Origin: Lachnospiraceae bacterium
GTDB lineage: Bacteria > Bacillota > Clostridia > Lachnospirales > Lachnospiraceae
Assembly: GCA_900770345.1 (NCBI GenBank)
Contig: CAAGKF010000111.1
Coordinates: forward strand, 1 to 64,000
Reading direction: 5' to 3'
DNA length: 64,000 bases
Of this stretch, positions 60,383 through 64,000 are shown in pieces. The notes under the pieces are model-generated. The model made no database searches. It was not told the DNA's origin and worked only from the letters and a program-made list of their open reading frames with translations. Every line of letters starts with the position of its first letter. The stretch's first letter is position 1. A program made the position numbers and the translations under genes.

Positions 60383-61879
60383 TTAGTTCTCTTTTGCCCA
60401 GCCGTAAGAATATTTCACTGCCTTATTCCATCCGGCAACTCTTGCGCTACGCTCTTCATCACTGATGGCAGGAGTAAAGATCTTATCAATTGCCCAGTTC
60501 TTGATTACATCCTCCTTGCTGGACCAGTATCCCACTGCCAGACCTGCCAGGTAAGCTGCGCCCATTGCGGTGGTCTCTACGCACTTCGGCCTCTGTACCG
60601 GAGCATTGATAATATCAGACTGTATCTGCATCAGGAAATTATTGGCACTTGCGCCGCCGTCCACCTTCAAAGCTGCCAGCTCGATGCCGGAATCAGCCTT
60701 CATTGCCTGCAGCACGTCATTGGTCTGATATGCCAGAGATTCCAGTGTCGCACGAATGATATGATATTTATTTACTCCTCTGGTAATGCCTACAATGGTT
60801 CCTCTGGCATACTGATCCCAGTGGGGAGCACCGAGGCCGGTAAAAGCAGGAACAACATAGCAGCCGTTGGTATCTTTCACCTTCTGTGCCATGTACTCGG
60901 AATCCGGTGAGGAATCGATCAATCTCATCTCATCACGCAGCCACTGTACTGCGGCGCCTGCCACAAAGATGGATCCTTCCAGCGCGTAATTTACCTTTCC
61001 GTCCAGTCCCCATGCAATGGTGGTAACCAGTCCGTTGTTGGAGAACACCGGCTTCTCACCTGTGTTCATCAGCATGAAGCAGCCTGTTCCGTATGTATTC
61101 TTTGCCTCGCCCGGATTAAAGCAGGTCTGTCCGAAAAGTGCCGCCTGCTGGTCGCCTGCTGCTCCGCCGATAGGAATCGGGCCGCCGAAGTAAGACGGGT
61201 CAGCCTCTCCGTATACACAACTGGAAGGCTTCGCCTCCGGAAGCATACATTTCGGAATATTTAACTCGGCCAGGATCTCATCATCCCATTCCAGCTTCTG
61301 GATGTTGAACAGCAGTGTTCTGGAAGCGTTGGAATAATCGGTTACATGAACTTTCCCTTTTGTCAGCTTCCAGATCAGCCACGTCTCTACCGTTCCGAAT
61401 AACAGCTCGCCTCTTTCCGCACGTTCTCTCACGCCTTCCACATTGTCCAGAATCCATTTTAATTTGGTGCCGGAGAAATAAGCGTCGATCACAAGTCCGG
61501 TCTTCTGACGGAAGGTGTCAACCAGGCCTTTTTCCTTCAAAGTATCACAGTACTCAGAAGTACGGCGGCACTGCCATACGATCGCATGATAAACCGGCTC
61601 TCCTGTTTCCTTGTCCCATACGATAGTGGTCTCGCGCTGATTGGTAATACCGATCGCCGCAATGTCCTCTGCTGTCGCTCCGATCTTGGACATGGCTTCC
61701 ACGGCTACACCCAGCTGCGTGGACCAGATCTCATTGGCATCATGCTCTACCCAGCCTGGTTTCGGAAAATACTGGGTAAATTCCTTCTGAGCCACACTGC
61801 ACATCTCACCTTTTTCATTGAAAAGGATACACCGATTGCTGGTGGTTCCCGCGTCAAGCGCCATTACGTACTTTGCCAT
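60383..61879 (-). CDS. glpK: Glycerol kinase
   Basis: 498 residues; GAGGAGG before the ATG. FGGY-family kinase: N-terminal ALDAGTTSNRCILF, ITNQRETTIVWDKETG, GGAAGDQQAALFGQTCF and KVDGGASANNFLMQIQSD. Phosphorylates glycerol to glycerol-3-phosphate. Normal length. Second gene of the cluster after glpP. Confidence 0.97.
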   Translation of the reverse strand: MAKYVMALDAGTTSNRCILFNEKGEMCSVAQKEFTQYFPKPGWVEHDANEIWSTQLGVAVEAMSKIGATAEDIAAIGITNQRETTIVWDKETGEPVYHAIVWQCRRTSEYCDTLKEKGLVDTFRQKTGLVIDAYFSGTKLKWILDNVEGVRERAERGELLFGTVETWLIWKLTKGKVHVTDYSNASRTLLFNIQKLEWDDEILAELNIPKCMLPEAKPSSCVYGEADPSYFGGPIPIGGAAGDQQAALFGQTCFNPGEAKNTYGTGCFMLMNTGEKPVFSNNGLVTTIAWGLDGKVNYALEGSIFVAGAAVQWLRDEMRLIDSSPDSEYMAQKVKDTNGCYVVPAFTGLGAPHWDQYARGTIVGITRGVNKYHIIRATLESLAYQTNDVLQAMKADSGIELAALKVDGGASANNFLMQIQSDIINAPVQRPKCVETTAMGAAYLAGLAVGYWSSKEDVIKNWAIDKIFTPAISDEERSARVAGWNKAVKYSYGWAKEN

Positions 61880-61926
61880 AAAATACCTCCTCTTTGAAAT
61901 AGTAAAATATAATAGTTGCTATATAC

Positions 61927-61948
61927 ACTGCCGACCCCTCCCGGCAGT
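61927..61948 (-). promoter_or_regulatory. Small hairpin between glpP and glpK
   Basis: ACTGCCG (61927-61933) and CGGCAGT (61942-61948) around an eight-base loop; not followed by a T-run. It could be part of a further GlpP-responsive leader in front of glpK. Weak. Confidence 0.35.
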
Positions 61949-61969
61949 TCATATCCGTCAAAAAGGCCT

Positions 61970-62539
61970 CTACATCAGCCACACCCTCTGATTGGTGGAA
62001 GATACCGCGATAGCTCCCGCATCCAGCGCTGCCATAATATCCTCCTTATCTGTGATCAGACCGCCGGCGATTACCTGGATTTTTACTTTTTTGCAGACCT
62101 TTTGGATGATTTTTGGCATCACACCCGGAAGAATTTCAATAAAATCCGGTTTTACCATTACCAGCTGCTTGTCAATATTTTCAAATGAAAGGGAATCAAG
62201 AATAAAGAAACGCATCACCGTGTACATGCCCAGCTCCCTAGCTCGCCGGATCATGGCAGGCTTTGTGGAAATAATACCGTCCGCTCCTGTCTGCCTCCTG
62301 ATAAAATCCACCGCGATCTCCTTTGTTCCCAGACCTACGATCAGGTCCACGTGGACGATTGCCAGCTTTCCGGCACTGCGTATTTTTCCAACAATATCCG
62401 CAATATTTAAGACATCTCCATAAAGAATAAAAACAACTCTGATATCCTGCACTTTGCAGCATTTTTCCAGTCCGTCAGGATCTTTTATGGCTGCAATTAC
62501 CGGATTCGCCTCCACCATATCATAAAATTTCTGGTCCAT
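61970..62539 (-). CDS. glpP: Glycerol-3-phosphate responsive antiterminator GlpP
   Basis: 189 residues. RNA-binding regulator of glycerol genes in Firmicutes: when it binds glycerol-3-phosphate it stops leader terminators from forming. Family blocks: NPVIAAIKDPDGLEKC, HVDLIVGLGTKE, DGIISTKPAMIRRARELG, and the end VIAGGLITDKEDIMAALDAG with AVSSTN. TIM-barrel-like. Its own leader carries a terminator hairpin, so it probably also regulates itself. Confidence 0.95.
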   Translation of the reverse strand: MDQKFYDMVEANPVIAAIKDPDGLEKCCKVQDIRVVFILYGDVLNIADIVGKIRSAGKLAIVHVDLIVGLGTKEIAVDFIRRQTGADGIISTKPAMIRRARELGMYTVMRFFILDSLSFENIDKQLVMVKPDFIEILPGVMPKIIQKVCKKVKIQVIAGGLITDKEDIMAALDAGAIAVSSTNQRVWLM

Positions 62540-62597
62540 GTCCGCTTCTCTCCATTCTGCTCTCTGCCATGCCGTTCCTTTCCGCCGGAAAACATAT

Positions 62598-62643
62598 AAA
62601 AAAGCATAGCACCAAACAACATTTCTGTTGTATATGCTATGCT
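62598..62643 (-). terminator. Leader terminator of the glp cluster (GlpP target candidate)
   Basis: On the minus strand AGCATAGCA (from 62643) pairs with TGCTATGCT, with an inner stem ACAACA/TGTTGT, and six T at 62598-62603 follow. It lies about 30 bases after the promoter and 60 bases before glpP, so transcription would stop unless an antiterminator acts. Confidence 0.85.
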
Positions 62644-62679
62644 CTCTTCTCTCAGCATGTTATTTGATTTCCTGTAATC

Positions 62680-62708
62680 AATATAGCATACTGCACATAT
62701 TTTTTCAA
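62680..62708 (-). promoter_or_regulatory. Sigma-A promoter of the glycerol cluster
   Basis: TTGAAA (62703-62708), 17-base spacer, TATATT (62680-62685) on the minus strand, just before the leader terminator. The AT-rich stretch 62709-62809 shows nothing else. Confidence 0.8.
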
Positions 62709-62809
62709 GTATAGAATGTATTTTCTTGTATATTTCACATATTATAAAGGTAATTATTTACAGTTTTTATAAAACATTCACAATTTTTTCGTTAATATTT
62801 TATCATTTT

Positions 62810-63472
62810 TTATTTTGTATCTTTCAAAAGCTGTACAAGATCCTCAATGCTCCTGGGCCCCATAAAAATATCCCTGTCATTCAGTACCACAAGAGGCACC
62901 CTCTCTATGCGGTAAGCCTCCACCAGATCCGGATACAGGTTTGCGTCATACATTTCCGCCTGGATCACAGGATTCATCATGGCAATCCTCTGGCAGGCAA
63001 TCACTACGTCCGGGCAGTGATGGCAGGCCAGCGATACGCAGATCTTAATCCGCACCGGCCGGCTCAGTTTTTCAATTTTTTTAACGGTTCCCCTGGACAG
63101 CTCCTGACCCGGTCCGGCCAAATTGTAAATTCCGATCACAAAGGAGTTGATCTCCTTCCCTCCCGGCACACCGTGAAAGGCCGCCCTCTGATATACACCA
63201 TCCAGGAAAAATCCGGTAGCCGGCAGATGTTCTGTATCCATTCCCAGCCCCTCTCCTTCCTCCGGCGCATACAGAGAAAGGAGGATATGAGAGTCCAGCG
63301 CCGCAATCCCCTTCAGGAAGGAAGCCATTTCCAGAGACTTCTCTTCTTTTAAATCTACGACAGCCTTCAGTTCCACTTCTCTGGTCAGTTTTCCAAAAAT
63401 CCCCTTCAGCGTTTCCTTTGTCTTTTCATCCAGCAGCGCACTCTCACCTGAAATCTCCGACAGATCAATCAT
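62810..63472 (-). CDS. Free-standing AhpF N-terminal-type thiol oxidoreductase
   Basis: 220 residues; CAGGAGGAAACAAT before the ATG. Two tandem thioredoxin folds like the N-terminal domain of AhpF: first fold without cysteines, second with the active site C150-H-H-C153 in LACHHCPDVV. The FAD/NAD domains of AhpF are missing, so it must receive electrons from a separate thioredoxin reductase. Reduces AhpC, whose gene is 46 bases upstream in the same operon. Confidence 0.9.
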   Translation of the reverse strand: MIDLSEISGESALLDEKTKETLKGIFGKLTREVELKAVVDLKEEKSLEMASFLKGIAALDSHILLSLYAPEEGEGLGMDTEHLPATGFFLDGVYQRAAFHGVPGGKEINSFVIGIYNLAGPGQELSRGTVKKIEKLSRPVRIKICVSLACHHCPDVVIACQRIAMMNPVIQAEMYDANLYPDLVEAYRIERVPLVVLNDRDIFMGPRSIEDLVQLLKDTK

Positions 63473-63518
63473 ATTGTTTCCTCCTGTTCATTCCGAAACA
63501 ATTCTTCTGAAAGCTCCT

Positions 63519-64000
63519 TTACAGCAGCCCAACCAGATCCAGACTGGGGGTCAGCGTTTCTTCCCCCGGCTTCCATTTCGCCGGGCAGACCTGATCACCA
63601 TGTTCCTCCACAAACTGAGCCGCCTGCACCTTCCGCAAAAGCTCTTCCGCATTCCGCCCGATTCCCATATCGTGGATCTCGTATGCCTTTACCTTCCCCT
63701 CCGGATTCAGGATAAAGGTTCCTCGCAGAGCCTGTCCCTCATCCTCCACAAGAACGCCAAACTGCCTTGCCAGTACACCGGCAGGATCTCCCAGCATGGT
63801 ATACCGGATCCTGCGGATGGTATCCGAAGCATCGGCCCAGGCCTTGTGAACAAAATGGGTGTCTTCTGATACGGAATAGATCCGACAGCCGATCTCTTCA
63901 AACTCTTCATAGTGATCCTGCAGATCTCCCAGCTCCGTAGGGCACACAAACGTAAAATCTGCCGGATAGAAGAACAGGACAGACCAGTGACCCAGAAGCT
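63519..64000 (-). CDS. ahpC: Peroxiredoxin AhpC (5' end beyond the window)
   Basis: About 160 codons are in the window; the start lies past base 64000. The frame at the edge reads LLGHWSVLFFYPADFTF, then VCPTEL, so the peroxidatic cysteine is here; the resolving cysteine is in DQVCPAKWKPGEETL near the C-terminus. Typical 2-Cys Prx1/AhpC that reduces hydrogen peroxide and organic peroxides. Co-transcribed with the AhpF-NTD-like gene that would reduce it. Confidence 0.95.
   Translation of the reverse strand, partial: LLGHWSVLFFYPADFTFVCPTELGDLQDHYEEFEEIGCRIYSVSEDTHFVHKAWADASDTIRRIRYTMLGDPAGVLARQFGVLVEDEGQALRGTFILNPEGKVKAYEIHDMGIGRNAEELLRKVQAAQFVEEHGDQVCPAKWKPGEETLTPSLDLVGLL

Noticed and set aside
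62238..62462. Alternative minus-strand frame inside glpP
   Set aside because: Overlaps the recognised GlpP family sequence and lacks its own ribosome site.
1..64000. CRISPR arrays, transposases, phage genes, tRNA and rRNA genes
   Set aside because: None seen: the only tandem repeats are in coding frames (48.8 kb and 56.1 kb), and intergenic gaps are short and explained by promoters or terminators.

Overview
The window reads as a chromosomal segment of an anaerobic, spore-forming Clostridia member, most likely Lachnospiraceae (inference). Reasons: sporulation genes (spoIVA, yqfC, yqfD, a SpoVB-like flippase), a linked DUF512 radical-SAM/DUF6472/der/plsY/gpsA block, a glycerol regulon controlled by a GlpP antiterminator, and anaerobic glycerol-3-phosphate oxidation genes. 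Nearly all genes lie on the minus strand in tight operons with ordinary Shine-Dalgarno sites and many near-consensus sigma-A promoters. I see no insertion sequence, prophage, CRISPR array, rRNA or tRNA gene.

Layout. 0.2-9 kb: a Rossmann/TylF-like methyltransferase, a MocA-like nucleotidyltransferase, the ribosome rescue factor rqcH, a thioesterase, rpsU, alaS, a membrane-anchored LprI-like protein and rnhA. 9-12.3 kb: a beta-CASP nuclease and spoIVA. 12.4-17.2 kb: a complete branched-chain amino acid ABC transporter (livJ-livH-livM-livG-livF). 17.3-22 kb: gpsA, plsY, der, a DUF6472 protein and a DUF512 protein. 22-24.3 kb: prs and pgeF. 24.3-34 kb: yraN, rnhB, rbgA, lepB, rplS, a CNNM/CorC transporter, trmD, mutS and miaB. 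34-42.3 kb: a flavodoxin beside what looks like a decayed divergent gene, yaaA, a second signal peptidase, proA-ynzC-proB and two FAD oxidoreductases. 42.4-48.5 kb: SpoVB-like flippase, DUF3048 lipoprotein, ybeY, phoH, yqfD and yqfC. 48.6-49.6 kb: an orphan DUF4397 protein with a four-copy proline-rich repeat. 49.8-53.6 kb: an AbgB-like M20 hydrolase with a polar amino acid ABC transporter. 53.9-62.5 kb: a glycerol/dihydroxyacetone cluster. 62.8-64 kb: a free-standing AhpF N-terminal-type thiol oxidoreductase and a 5'-truncated ahpC.

The glycerol cluster is the most coherent system. A consensus promoter and a leader terminator precede glpP. Then come glpK, glpF, a GlpA-like dehydrogenase with a C-terminal iron-sulfur domain, a second FAD oxidoreductase, a DUF1667 cysteine protein, a 67-residue protein with three copies of CGLNDMNC on an exact 16-residue period, and dhaK-dhaL-dhaM. 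Glycerol would enter through GlpF, be phosphorylated by GlpK and oxidised by the FAD/DUF1667 module, while dihydroxyacetone would be phosphorylated by DhaKLM using phosphate from the PTS. The small repeat protein is unrecognised and is my best candidate for something undescribed.

Other points worth a look: a hairpin at spoIVA that contains a sigma-E-like promoter in its loop side and pairs the spoIVA ribosome binding site; a TrmD with a C-terminal extension of about 70 residues; and a junction where the miaB-mutS and trmD-rplS neighbourhoods are joined without their usual partners.
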